Part shown: piece by piece, positions 36,801 through 46,236 of the stretch
Layout: the number at the start of each line of letters is the position of its first letter
Position numbering within the stretch: the stretch's first letter is position 1
From: Apostichopus japonicus
Taxonomy: Eukaryota; Echinodermata; Holothuroidea; Aspidochirotida; Stichopodidae
Direction of reading: 5' to 3'
Assembly: GCF_037975245.1 (NCBI RefSeq)
Contig: NC_092583.1
Coordinates: 14,983,264-15,047,263, forward strand
DNA length: 64,000 bases
Translations under genes and position numbers: made by a program
The notes under the pieces: generated by a model
Told to the model about the DNA's origin: nothing
The model's database searches: none
What the model saw: only the letters and a program-made list of their open reading frames with translations

Positions 36801-37892
36801 GAGAGATATCTGTAGATGTTGGCACCGAAGTGACATCATCAGGATCATACATGGTGAGTCAACTAACCAATGATGTGAAAGATGGAGAGTTTGCAGAACC
36901 AGATTCTTTGTTATTACAGTCAGACTTGAATGTTGGCAAAGAGGAGCTGGAAAATGCAGCTATTGAAATGGCCTTTTCATATCCACATGTTCCTCCTGCA
37001 TCTAATGACCCTTCATCATCTACGCCTGTTCTAAGGGATCTGGAAAGAGTTCCAAAATTTGTTTCACCAGATTTACGAGAGAAATCTGAAGAAGCCACAT
37101 CAAGGTCAGCAACACCAGAACTTTGTATGCCAGACTTTGTCCAAGAATTGAAGGATGTCGCTGTTAAGGAAGGAGAGTCAGTCACTCTTAGTTGTCACAT
37201 TTCTGGACAACCAAAACCAGATATTGAATGGTACAAAGATGGTGCAATACTAACTGAAAGTGAAAACTGTCATTTGAAGGTTATGAGTTATGAAGATTTG
37301 TATGTTGAAGTAGAAATACTACACACATCAATTGCAGATGAAGGGAAGTACTCTGTCATTGCAACAAATTCAGAGGGAAGAAAAGAATGCAGAGCTTCTC
37401 TGAAGATCATCAAATCAGCTGAGAAAGAGGAACAACTTCCAACACTGGGTGGTGATGAAGATGATGAAGACAAGGACCTTGACGACGACAATTCAGAAAG
37501 TGGTAGGAAGGATGACTCAACTCCAAAGACAAACTTTTCTCTCGGGGCCATGCAGGATCAACGTGGCAGAACTCTCTCATTTGATCTGAAAAGCATCGGA
37601 AATGAGGAAGTTTACCTTGCATCAGAAGGAATGGTCATTCCTGATGGTGCCTCTCAAATTGAAGAAGGAACAGAGAAAGATGAAAATCATAACATACTAA
37701 CCAAAACATTCAATACACTTGAACACAGTAGTTCTGCACAAGATTTAGACTTTGATAGACAGTCACTTGCTGTTAATGTTAATGTTAGTCCAGTTTGTAT
37801 TGCAGTGAATTCTGAACCATTGCATGTTGATGACTCAGAAGGTGATACCATATGTGAGAGACAAGAACTGCATGCAGTATCATCAGAAAAAG
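30888..37892 (+). CDS. Giant acidic repeat exon with one Ig (titin-like, novel 128-aa repeats)
   Basis: 7005 bp (2335 codons), phase 1-1 if the donor at 37893 (aggtttga) is used; otherwise the frame stops at TAA 37901-37903. Residues 54-475 hold three full copies and one partial copy of a 128-aa repeat, and residues about 910-1300 hold three more. The rest is acidic and Ser-rich, with a Ser/Thr cluster at about 34910-34985. An I-set Ig lies at about 37127-37410, with strand-B Cys (TLSCHIS), core Trp (IEWYKDG) and no strand-F Cys (YSVIATN). A very acidic Asp/Glu tail follows (DEDDEDKDLDDD). Apart from the Ig I recognise no known domain. The Ig and the symmetric phase place it in the same gene. 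Role unknown; a disordered spacer or charged spring is the likeliest guess. Confidence 0.9.
31049..32313 (+). repeat. 128-aa acidic repeats, block 1 (three full, one partial)
   Basis: The 384-bp unit recurs with exact spacing: the ccaccagaagtcc word lies at 31061, 31445, 31829 and 32213. Each full unit reads ENEEPPEVQETANLVVYLES, a NPADGIPEVLSEDEDKRD segment, ELDEFYIKVSQSYSSP, QELQDEQLCNPNDPD, TDTLGEETSSS, DFLAPLLKDKGL and LRQKLEQLQLSEPSE. The fourth copy breaks off after LSEDEDKRD. Copies are nearly identical in DNA. Confidence 0.95.
33617..34790 (+). repeat. 128-aa acidic repeats, block 2 (three copies)
   Basis: Same 384-bp unit as block 1, at 33644, 34028 and 34412, after a short stub of the unit's tail (QLSEPSED) at 33620. 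The last copy turns into a diverged tail after LCNPNDP (VVDTSVDETSSSSSEEEDFL), which may be the ancestral version from which the array grew. Block 2 lies about 1.3 kb from block 1 within the same exon. Confidence 0.93.
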
Positions 37893-40225
37893 GTTTGAAC
37901 TAAAATTTGTTGTACAACTCCACCTCATGTTTCAAAGCTTCATTAATAACAAAGAATATCACTTCCATTTTATGTTTTGCTCTCATGCACGGTTTGCATA
38001 CAGGTATGACTAACAAATTATGTAGGCTTAGTAACTAACAAAATATCATTGTTTTTTGCAGCAAGGTCTACTACTATACTACTAAACTACTATAGACAAT
38101 TTACATTCTGCACAGTCATATTACCGGGAGGAGAAAAAACCATTGCATTGTCACAATAAACACTTCCATTGGTGGATTAGATCTTTTGTGATGGGCTCAC
38201 AAATATATATCTGCTTGGGTATAGCAAACACTCCTAGAACAGATTTTCATGTGGTAGGATAGGGCTATGTTAGGCTCAGTTGTTGTTAACTTAGCAAGTG
38301 TAAACAATTCAAATCCATGCTCTTTAAACTTCCATTGGTGGCTAAGATTAGATCTTGTTTGGGCTCACAAATATATATTTGCTTGGGTATAGCCAACACT
38401 CCTAGGACAGATTTTCATATGGTAGGGTGGGGCTACATACACTCAATTATAATTTGCTTTTCATGTCCAACTACAGAGCCTTAAAAAACCATATGTTTTA
38501 TCATGATTTCATTTATGGGCCATTGCTGCTTTACTTTCACATTCCAGTCAGATTTGTATAACAAGACATCATTTATTGTTTTAATTGCTTTCAGAGAAAT
38601 AAATTTGTATCATCCTTCACATTTTCTCTGCCAATCTTTCCATGCACCCAAAAGCCTAATACATCTAAAATTATGGTAAAGCAATGGTGTTCTAATGGGG
38701 ACAGAAAGCATAGAGAGCATTTCAAATGTTGGTGTTGAGAATTTTACGTGTTCAGAAGTATGAAAGCAGTTAAAGCAGAAACTTGCTGTCTTGGGCATCG
38801 TTACTGCTCACTACCATTCATATGTACTTTGTTCAGGCCTTGTCTGTGAAGTAAGATCATTTTATTGATTGTCAAAATTCTCAGTGGGAGAAAACATTTC
38901 TCTCTTACAGGGCTCTAGTTGGGTTTTTTACCATGTATTACAAAACTTCTCACTTTACTCAATGTACAATTAACTTGGGAGAATATACCTTATCAGCCTG
39001 ATACCTGTTGCTACTCATACTGAAATTGATTGGTTTTGAGTTTGTCTTCATGGCATTCACGAAACCAAAGTTCTTGTATTTTCTTTTTCCATGTTGAAGC
39101 TCTCAAAGTATATCTCATTGACATTTACACATATCTCAACTGTCTACTTATTAATCTATTTGACCCTATAAACGTCTGTAGATCAAGAGAATTAAGGCTC
39201 TCAAATAGTGATGGTTGTATTTGCTTTGCATAATCATATTTTTCAAGCAATATTCAAGCTATATTGGATCTTTTAACTATTCTTGCTTTAAAATGCATGA
39301 TCAACCACGTTTTCAATATTTATGCTGATCAATGCAAATGAAAAGATGTAATAATTACAGATTCATCAGTATCTTCCAATTTTTGGGTTCATAAAATCCC
39401 AGTCTAGTCAATAATGTTCAACTTCCATTTCTTTTCATTTCATTTGGCTTTATAAGAAGATCAAACTGGTTAGAGAGGGAAAATGCAGTTGACATTTTTG
39501 TTGATCACATTAGATTGAATATGTCCCTTTTACAATTGAATGGTCAAAATTTAGGTCCCCTACCCCCTTCCTGTTTCAGCAAGCAGCTAAATGATCTGTT
39601 TAATTTATGTTGTTATTGTCCTTATTGTTCTCCCTCTAAAATGTCTTCCTTCCTAAGCATCCTTCCGTCCCTTCCTCTCTTTTCAAAGCAAACAAAGAGT
39701 TTTCAAAGAAAGTATTCCTTTTGGGGAGAATGGGATACCAGCTGAAAATACTTAGTATGATGAACTTCACAGAACTGTGTGACCTAATTACATTCTTTCT
39801 TGTTGACTGTCCTGAAATTGCCAGTATAGTGATTGCAAGTGTAAACTAAGATAGAGAGTAGTAATTTGTCAAAACAAAACAAAATGGCAAACACGACCAA
39901 CAACTTCCAATGTTGTAGACAGAAGTTGTATGTCATATGGTGTTGTAAAAGTCATATTTAGACTAAACATGCCTGCATTTATGCCAAAAATTTGACAGCA
40001 TTGTAGTTGTAGAAGAGAAATTTAATATTGCATGGTGCAAAATGAAATCCCATTTTCCATGACAAAAACCACTCAATCTTCCTTCTACTGCTAACTGGCA
40101 AATTTAACATCAGAATTTGTAATACTACAGGTGTCAACCTCTAGGAACATTCAGTTTCCAAGAGAATAGAAGATGCAGTTAATGTTTATTGCAAATCTAA
40201 AGTAAAATATCCATCCCTCTTTCAG
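37893..40225 (+). other. Intron (2333 bp)
   Basis: Starts with the weak donor gtttga and ends with ccctctttcag. It holds two diverged copies of a 120-bp element (38163 and 38329). An acceptor-like ttttttgcag at 38062 is followed by an open frame of only about 32 codons with no donor in frame. Nothing else seen. Confidence 0.65.
38163..38450 (+). repeat. Pair of diverged direct repeats (about 120 bp, 166 bp apart)
   Basis: The segments from 38163 and from 38329 both begin cttccattggtgg and share gggctcacaaatatatat, gcttgggtatag and acagattttcat in the same order. They are separated by about 45 bp of unrelated sequence. No coding signal. It may be a relic of a mobile or minisatellite element, but there are no terminal repeats or ORF to support a class. 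Confidence 0.75.
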
Positions 40226-40473
40226 AGCATCCACCTTCTCCGAAAGAGAAGACTGATGAAGAGAAACCTGTGCCAGAACTTTACCAGCCAAGTGAAGGTC
40301 AGTTGAAACCAGAAGAAATAGTACCAGAACTTACACCAAAGGAGAGAAAACTGGCAGAAGAGCTGGGTGAACTACCCTCTGCTGAAACCGTCAAGATCAG
40401 GCCGCCGACGTTCCTCCAGGTTCTGGAACCACAAGTTGTTCGTGATGGAGAACCAGTCAAGTTTACTGCCAAG
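40226..40473 (+). CDS. Titin-like linker plus 5' part of a split Ig
   Basis: 248 bp, phase 1 in and phase 0 out. Acceptor ctctttcag, donor aaggtttg at 40474. It has an acidic linker with PELYQPSEGQLKPEE, then an Ig start at about 40404 (PPTFLQVLEPQVVRDGEPV). Strand B reads VKFTAKV and lacks Cys. The intron falls right after strand B, before the Gly-Lys-Pro turn, so the exon boundary is placed earlier than in the Ig at 26947-27688. Confidence 0.9.
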
Positions 40474-40747
40474 GTTTGTCATCCTCAGTAGTTATTATTT
40501 AAACTTGTTTGACTGCATGCTTCATTTCTTTATATATATATATATATATGTCTAAGGTACCATGTCAAAAGTTGAACACTGCTAGGATGTAGCATGGCAT
40601 GCACCAGGATACGTACCAGATGCAATCTTTTGAGTGCTAATATAAAGAAGTGAAAAGAGGAGAGTTCATGATGAAATGTTGTTGAATATTGCATCTCCAT
40701 ATTACTTCTCTACACTAGTTTATCTGATTTATTTGATAATTCTTAAG
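40474..40747 (+). other. Phase-0 intron (274 bp) with a TA microsatellite
   Basis: Short intron inside an Ig domain. It carries (TA)9 at 40531-40548. The acceptor is ttcttaag, with a modest pyrimidine tract. Nothing else seen. Confidence 0.75.
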
Positions 40748-40961
40748 GTGGTTGGAAAGCCCACTCCAAAGGTGACATGGATGATCGACGACAACGAAAT
40801 CAAGGATGAGCCAGAATATATCATCGAGGTAGATGAGACAGAAGGGGTGACAACCCTGACCCTACCAGAGGTGTTCCCTGAGGACCAGGCAACATACACT
40901 GTCAGGGCAGAGAACATTGCCGGTGAAGCAACTTCATCTGCAACCCTACTGGTTGATGAAG
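40748..40961 (+). CDS. Titin-like 3' part of split Ig
   Basis: 214 bp, phase 0 in and phase 1 out. Acceptor attcttaag, donor ggtaagag at 40962. It encodes the core Trp (VTWMIDDNE), strand E (VTTLTLPEV) and strand F (ATYTVRAENIAGEA), where Val replaces the usual Cys. The whole domain (with the exon before) therefore lacks both disulphide cysteines, as is common in muscle Ig domains. Confidence 0.92.
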
Positions 40962-41475
40962 GTAAGAGATAATCTATTGTAGTAATGACAATATTTATTT
41001 GAAATAATCCCAGCAACAAACTTTCTACTTTAAAATCAAAGCAAGGAAAGACTACACAAAAATTGCATAACAAAACTGTGATCTCATCATGAAATGACCT
41101 GTGAGAGTTGAATTTTACTTGCAAGAGTGTTCATTGAAGATCTCTGTGTTGACTGAACCAATATCATGTGCTTAATCAGAATGTTGATTTCAAGTTATGA
41201 ATTTTCTACAATGTTATTCAATTTAAAGGCAGTTCATTGTTCAATGCAACGGCTAAGTTAAAAATTGTTGAAAAAATTTGAGATATCATCCTATTTGAAA
41301 CTGGTTTTATGTTTTAATTGAATGCGACTACACATGGAGTTGATGAAATTTCAGCTGCAAACCTATCATAATCAATGTATACATAATGTGAACAAAGTTC
41401 AGTAGGGTTTAGTCAATGTATTACAAAAATACCAAACAACTTCAATAAGCTCAAACCTCCACCTTTCACAAAAAG
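40962..41475 (+). other. Intron (514 bp)
   Basis: Phase-1 AT-rich intron; acceptor cacaaaaag. Nothing else seen. Confidence 0.72.
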
Positions 41476-42006
41476 GCAAACCAGAAGAACAAATGCCTGA
41501 GTCTATTGATGTGGAGAGACCAAGTGTGCTGGAGAGACCGACAGTGGTAGAAACCACGGTTGAAGAAGAGACAACCATGGTCTCAAGAACAGGTATTCAG
41601 CGCCATCCTCCGGATGATAGTGGAGTTGTAACCGTGGGTGTTACCCTTGATGATCACCGAACACCTCAGGATGTCCATATTGAGGTCACCGTTCCTAAGG
41701 AGGAAGCTCCACCTACATTGGTGCCGCCACTCTTCCTAGAGCCCTTATCACCTCTGGTAGTCAAAGATGGGCAACCTGTTACCTTTAGAGCCGTGGTCCA
41801 TGGTGAACCCATGCCAGAGATCAAATGGTTCCGTAATGGTGAGGAAATAGACGTGGAAGAGTACCCAGAGTTTACCATTGAATGTGTCGACAAAGTTTGT
41901 ACCTTGAAGCTTGAAGAGGCCTTCCCAGAAGATACAGGGCAGATCACAATCAAGGCATTCAACCCTGCTGGAGCTGTTACATCTACTGCCAAACTACTTG
42001 TGACAG
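41476..42006 (+). CDS. Titin-like linker plus Ig exon
   Basis: 531 bp (177 codons), phase 1-1. The acceptor is acaaaaag at 41475 (frame and phase fit); the donor is ggtgtggt at 42007. An 80-residue linker of mixed charge (VERPSVLERPTVVE, DDHRTPQDVHIEV) precedes an I-set Ig from about 41728 to the end. The Ig has the core Trp (IKWFRNGEE), no strand-B or strand-F Cys (TFRAVV, ITIKAFN), but two Cys in the strand D-E region (IECVDKVCTL). The GC content of the exon is visibly higher than that of the introns around it. Confidence 0.9.
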
Positions 42007-43668
42007 GTGTGGTCTAAGTTTTCTGTTCCACCTGCGAATGGTCTTGAGGTGTTTGTTGTGCCAATTGTTTTATGTTAACTTGGCATCCTTCTTTATGCCT
42101 GGTGATATCCATGCCAGAGACTTCTTATGTACATCTGTTTGTAATGTATGTTATTGCATGCCAGCATGCCATTGGCTACATTGTATCGTTAAAGGTCACA
42201 TGTTGATGACTCATGTACATGTCCTGCATGAAGACGAAATCCCTCTCAGAGATGCCACTTTTCAGAAAGAGACAGTCACAACCATTTTACTCCATACTCT
42301 TGTGATCTGATAAATCTGCAAGTTATAGCCTATCATATAGGGATAGTATGGCTGCTACTACTGCTAGGTTATTATAAGTACTATAACACAGCTAGTGTTT
42401 GTTGTTGTTGACTAACATTAGGGCCTAATGTTATAAAGCAAAGGTTAGGCTGCTGAGATTATTGAAGCCTACGTTTGGATGTAGAGGATAACATTACGGA
42501 TTTGAAAACGAGTGTGTCATGAATGCTCTGCATTAATATAAAGATACTGATACACTGGTTTTAACAACGTGGCATGTTAGGATAGGAGAATGTGTTCAAG
42601 TGTTACTGTTAGGATCCGGCTAAGCTAATTTTGTTTGTTTGTGCAGGTATGTGACTTAGGCAGTACTTGGCTATATCTCCTTTTGGATGGTGAAAGTCAC
42701 CCTAACCTGCGGAAAACATAAGATTTTCTTTTCAACTGTTCGTAGTGGCTCTGCATTCCTCCATATGCTAATTCCATACCGGAGTCATATTGTCACTTTG
42801 ATTTTCCATAATGTGAACTGATCAAGTAACATATGCATCACTACATGCTCTTGTAGTCTCGATTGTCAAAGTTGCATGGTTTCTGGTTTTTCGTTCTATC
42901 AATTTGGATGGCCACTTTAATGCCCTAATTCCCCTCCCTCTCAACTCTACATGAAGATGACAGAGTGTGCCTGTACCAATTCATTGTTATCTTAGCATGA
43001 ACCATCTGATGCTTGTCGTACCGGAACTGTCATGTCAGAGTGCCATTTGTTATGGGATCCAATTCAGGTATCCCTGCCTATGACTCAATCAAATGGTTTG
43101 CATGAAAACTTACTGCTCTGTGCATGATCGTGTTGACTTTGTTACATCACCACATCCATCTCAAGAACTATATGATTCCTTCCATGCTAAGGTTTTCTGT
43201 TTGCCAGTATTCGTGCTAGTGCGAATCATATTACAACTGTTTCAAGTCACATGCAGAGTTACATGTGAGTAACTCACTTCAGTGGCTAGGGCACTATCAA
43301 TCAAGAGCCTTCATCAGTTATTTTATCCAGACAGTCTCCAAGTATCACAAATTAATTGATGGATTTTATTAGTTACACTGAAGTTGACTTTGGTTAATAC
43401 TACTCCATGTGATTCCCTATCTATGACAATACTGTTTTCATTCAGCCCTAATCTTTATCACCACAAAGATTCTACTCTATTACTGTGTCATCTCTTTTAT
43501 GAATATTCATTCATCAAGGTCTCTTTTGTGAGAGATTTCAAACCATTCTTATAAGCATTCTTTTGTCTTGAATGGATCATAGATTTGCAGGTGAAATATT
43601 TTGTTTACTTTCTATGTCACAAAATTATGCACGCAAGAAAGTAAGACTTATAATTTCGTCCCAAACAG
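42007..43668 (+). other. Intron (1662 bp)
   Basis: Phase-1 intron with no repeat, exon or RNA gene that I can support. Acceptor-like sites at 42646 and 43591 lead quickly to in-frame stops. Confidence 0.7.
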
Positions 43669-43968
43669 ATGAGGTTTCCTCCGAGATTGATACTGAGGTG
43701 GAGGTAATGATTCCTAGGAGAAAGCCTCTTGCGGTAACTGTTGAGGTACCAGAGGATCTACCTCAGGATGAAGTCAAACCTGAAGAAGTTTCACCAGAAG
43801 AAGTTAAGCCTGAAGAGGTACAACCTGAAGAAACCCCAGTTGAAGAAGTCCCAACTCAAGAAGTGCCTGTTGAGGAGGCACCAGTAACACCAATAGAAGA
43901 GGCACCGATCGAGGAGGCACCAAAGGCACCAGAGGAAGAGCACAAGCCTGTTACTCCTGAGGAAATTG
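43669..43968 (+). CDS. Titin-like PEVK exon
   Basis: 300 bp (100 codons), phase 1-1. Acceptor gtcccaaacag, donor ggtaagag at 43969. After a short start (EVSSEIDTEVEVMIPRRKP), it is a near-regular PEVK sequence of 5- to 8-residue steps: KPEEVSPEEVKPEEVQPEE, then PVEEVPTQEVPVEEAP. This is the classic titin-type elastic composition, much closer to vertebrate PEVK than the long acidic exons upstream. It sits directly before the SH3 exon. Confidence 0.9.
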
Positions 43969-44492
43969 GTAAGAGACACAAGACAAGGAACTTACCACTA
44001 TTTTTATTTTGTTTGACATTTTCTGTCATACAAACCAAATATTTCTGTCATGGCATCTTCTTGAGATCAATTTCATGTTTGCTCGTGATTGAAAACAGAT
44101 TGGGAATCATTTAGTTGCCTAACAACCATTTATAACAGAAAATTTTTGAAAATTACTGCAGTAGTCTTGTGGCTTATTGTTAAAATTTCTATGCACTTAA
44201 GAGAAATGAAGGTTTGAAGCAAATGCACTTTACATTTTTTTTAGGAAAATCTGAGAAGTACTCAGTCAAATCAGTGAACTCAACTGTTGCTTGTAAGCCA
44301 TTAAGTCACTTTTTGAGGAAGTTTTTGTTGCTTTTCTCTTATTTTTACTTACGGAGCTTTCTGTTAGGATGGGGATTTTTTTATTGGTGATACTTTGCAT
44401 GCCATATTAGATTTGCAACTCAAATCCTATTACATGAAAGTTTTATAAAGTTGTGAAATTTAACCAATACAACCTATTATTTCTTGATACAG
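43969..44492 (+). other. Intron (524 bp)
   Basis: Phase-1 AT-rich intron; acceptor ttcttgatacag. Nothing else seen. Confidence 0.75.
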
Positions 44493-44732
44493 CCCCACAA
44501 CCTTACGTCTCTGTTGGTAACTACATGGCAGAGACGGAGGAGGTAATGTCCGTCCGGGAGGGAGAGGTGCTAGAAGTTCTAGATGACTCCAATGATGAGT
44601 GGTGGCTTGCACGAAAGGTAGACACCAAGGAAGAAGGATGGGTACCCAAGGCATATTTGGCTCCAAAGGAAGAGTATGCTGAGAGACTCAAAGATCAATT
44701 GGAGGAAAATATTGAGAGCCTTCCTGTCCTAG
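44493..44732 (+). CDS. SH3 domain exon
   Basis: 240 bp (80 codons), phase 1-1; acceptor tatttcttgatacag, donor ggtatacc at 44733. The exon encodes a complete SH3 fold: a YVSVGNYMA start, the acidic RT loop (ETEEVMSVREGEVLEVLDD), the WWLARKV signature with the Trp pair, and the GWVPKAYLAP end that forms the ligand pocket. SH3 domains bind proline-rich peptides. The gene's own PEVK segments or a partner protein are candidate ligands (inference). An SH3 inside an Ig/PEVK giant is known from sallimus-type titins, which supports that assignment over twitchin or nebulin. Confidence 0.93.
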
Positions 44733-44936
44733 GTATACCAAAAAAATTTTTTTTTTTCAGTTACATCCTGTGTCATATAAAAGTAGCATGCTTAGGGGAG
44801 TAGCATGTAGCATTAACTTTCACATTTCACACAATAAATCACTGCTGATGATCTCACACTATAGTAACAGGTTTGGAAAATGTATTAATCACTGGTTGGA
44901 AGGCTTACAAACCATGTAAATATATCTTCTCATCAG

Positions 44937-45251
44937 AAATTCTAGACGAAGAAGCAGAAGAGCTTCAGGCACCAGTCTTTATCAAGCCTCTTGATAAAAC
45001 TGTCACTGCCAAAGAACACCATCCTGTGGTATTGGAGTGTTGTGTGGAAGGCATACCTCGACCAACCATTGCCTGGTTCAGACAGAGCACACCCATTCCT
45101 ACAGAGACTCCAGAATTTGTAATGACATATGAGGACGATATAGCACGACTCACCGTGCTTACCATGTACCCGGAAGATTCTGGCCAGTACACATGCGTGG
45201 CTAAGAACCAAGCTGGAACTGACTCCACTCAGACAGAACTACTTGTTGAAG
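44937..45251 (+). CDS. Titin-like Ig exon
   Basis: 315 bp (105 codons), phase 1-1; acceptor tcttctcatcag, donor ggtgataa at 45252. A 9-residue acidic lead (EILDEEAEE) is followed by a full I-set Ig: APVFIKPLDKTVTAKE, strand B VVLECCV, core Trp IAWFRQS, strand E ARLTVLTM and strand F GQYTCVAKNQAG. Both canonical cysteines are present, so a normal B-F disulphide is possible. It directly follows the SH3 exon. Confidence 0.93.
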
Positions 45252-45524
45252 GTGATAAAAGTGAAATTTAAATCTACTTAATAATGTGTGTGGCTGAGTC
45301 ACCAATGGTTTACATCAACTATGACAATAATTTAAGATAAGGAAGATGCTTAAAACCTCCAGAATGTCTGCTGCCTCTTAAAACATACTTTTAAAAATGT
45401 CTCATAAATTATTAAATGAATATTTAGAATGTTGTATAGAAATGAATGGTTTTTGCAAGTGCTAGAAAGTGCTTTGTGCTTTCTTGTTTAGTTCACTGTA
45501 TCTCCCTTTATTTTTCGGATTTAG

Positions 45525-45585
45525 TTGCACTGTCTGATGCAGAAAGTGTAGACAGCACTCCATCGTCAAGGAAAACACTCTCTAG
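45525..45585 (+). CDS. Short Ser-rich linker exon
   Basis: 61 bp, phase 1 in and phase 2 out, the only phase-2 boundary in the window. Acceptor cggatttag, donor aggtaagg at 45586. It encodes VALSDAESVDSTPSSRKTLS and the first two bases of an Arg codon completed by the next exon. The exon is asymmetric, so skipping it would break the frame and it is probably always included with its right neighbour. The Ser/Thr/Arg content could allow phosphorylation (speculative). Confidence 0.85.
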
Positions 45586-45916
45586 GTAAGGAAAATTTTT
45601 TTCTTCCTTTGCATTTGTCTTTTTCTTGCCTTGCTTTTTGCCAATGTCTGTAGATAATGGCATCATAAACTGGCCACTATAAGGAAGATTGATCACATGG
45701 TGAGTTTCTGTGATCTTTTACTTCTTTGGCAACATTTCCATCATTAGAAAGCAAAAACTGTTCTTATTTTGCTTTTTTAATGTCACTATTGCTGATTTTA
45801 TCATTAAAAATTTAAGCCCCTAAATAACTCTCAAATAACAATTGCTTTTAATGAAATTACAGCTCTAGGTCTAACCTCTTAACATTGAAACCTTGACTGT
45901 CTTTTATCTCTCACAG
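45586..45916 (+). other. Phase-2 intron (331 bp)
   Basis: Intron joining the Ser-rich linker to the next Ig; acceptor tatctctcacag. Nothing else seen. Confidence 0.78.
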
Positions 45917-46236
45917 AGAGTCAACAATTGACGAAGAAGGAATCAAACCTAAGTTCATGTCTGTCTCTCGCAACATGATTGTTCAAGAGGGTAAAGAGAA
46001 GGCCACCTTTGAATTCCGCCTCATCGCAGCACCACGGCCACAGATCACATGGTTCAAGGATGATGTTCCATTGGAAGAAACACCAAGACGGAGACTGAGC
46101 ATGGTCGCAGACGTTCATTTGTATTCACTGACATTGGACGTTGAAGATGTGGTCTCCGACGATCAGGGAGTCTACCGAATTGAAGCAGTCAACCGTGAAG
46201 GAAAAGCTGTGGCCAATGTCAAACTTGATGTGACTC
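45917..46236 (+). CDS. Titin-like Ig exon
   Basis: 320 bp, phase 2 in and phase 1 out. Donor ctcgtaagt at 46237; unusually, the last base is C rather than G. After STIDEEGI, an I-set Ig begins (KPKFMSVSRNMIVQEG) with the core Trp (ITWFKDD) and strand-F Tyr (GVYRIEAVNREG). The B and F cysteines are both absent (TFEFRLI, YRIEAV). The sequence between Trp and strand F is unusually basic for this protein (PRRRLSM). Confidence 0.92.

Noticed and set aside
38063-38160. Possible exon after ttttttgcag at 38062
   Set aside because: The frame is open for only about 32 codons, encodes AT-rich sequence with repeated Thr and Leu, and contains no donor in phase before its stop.
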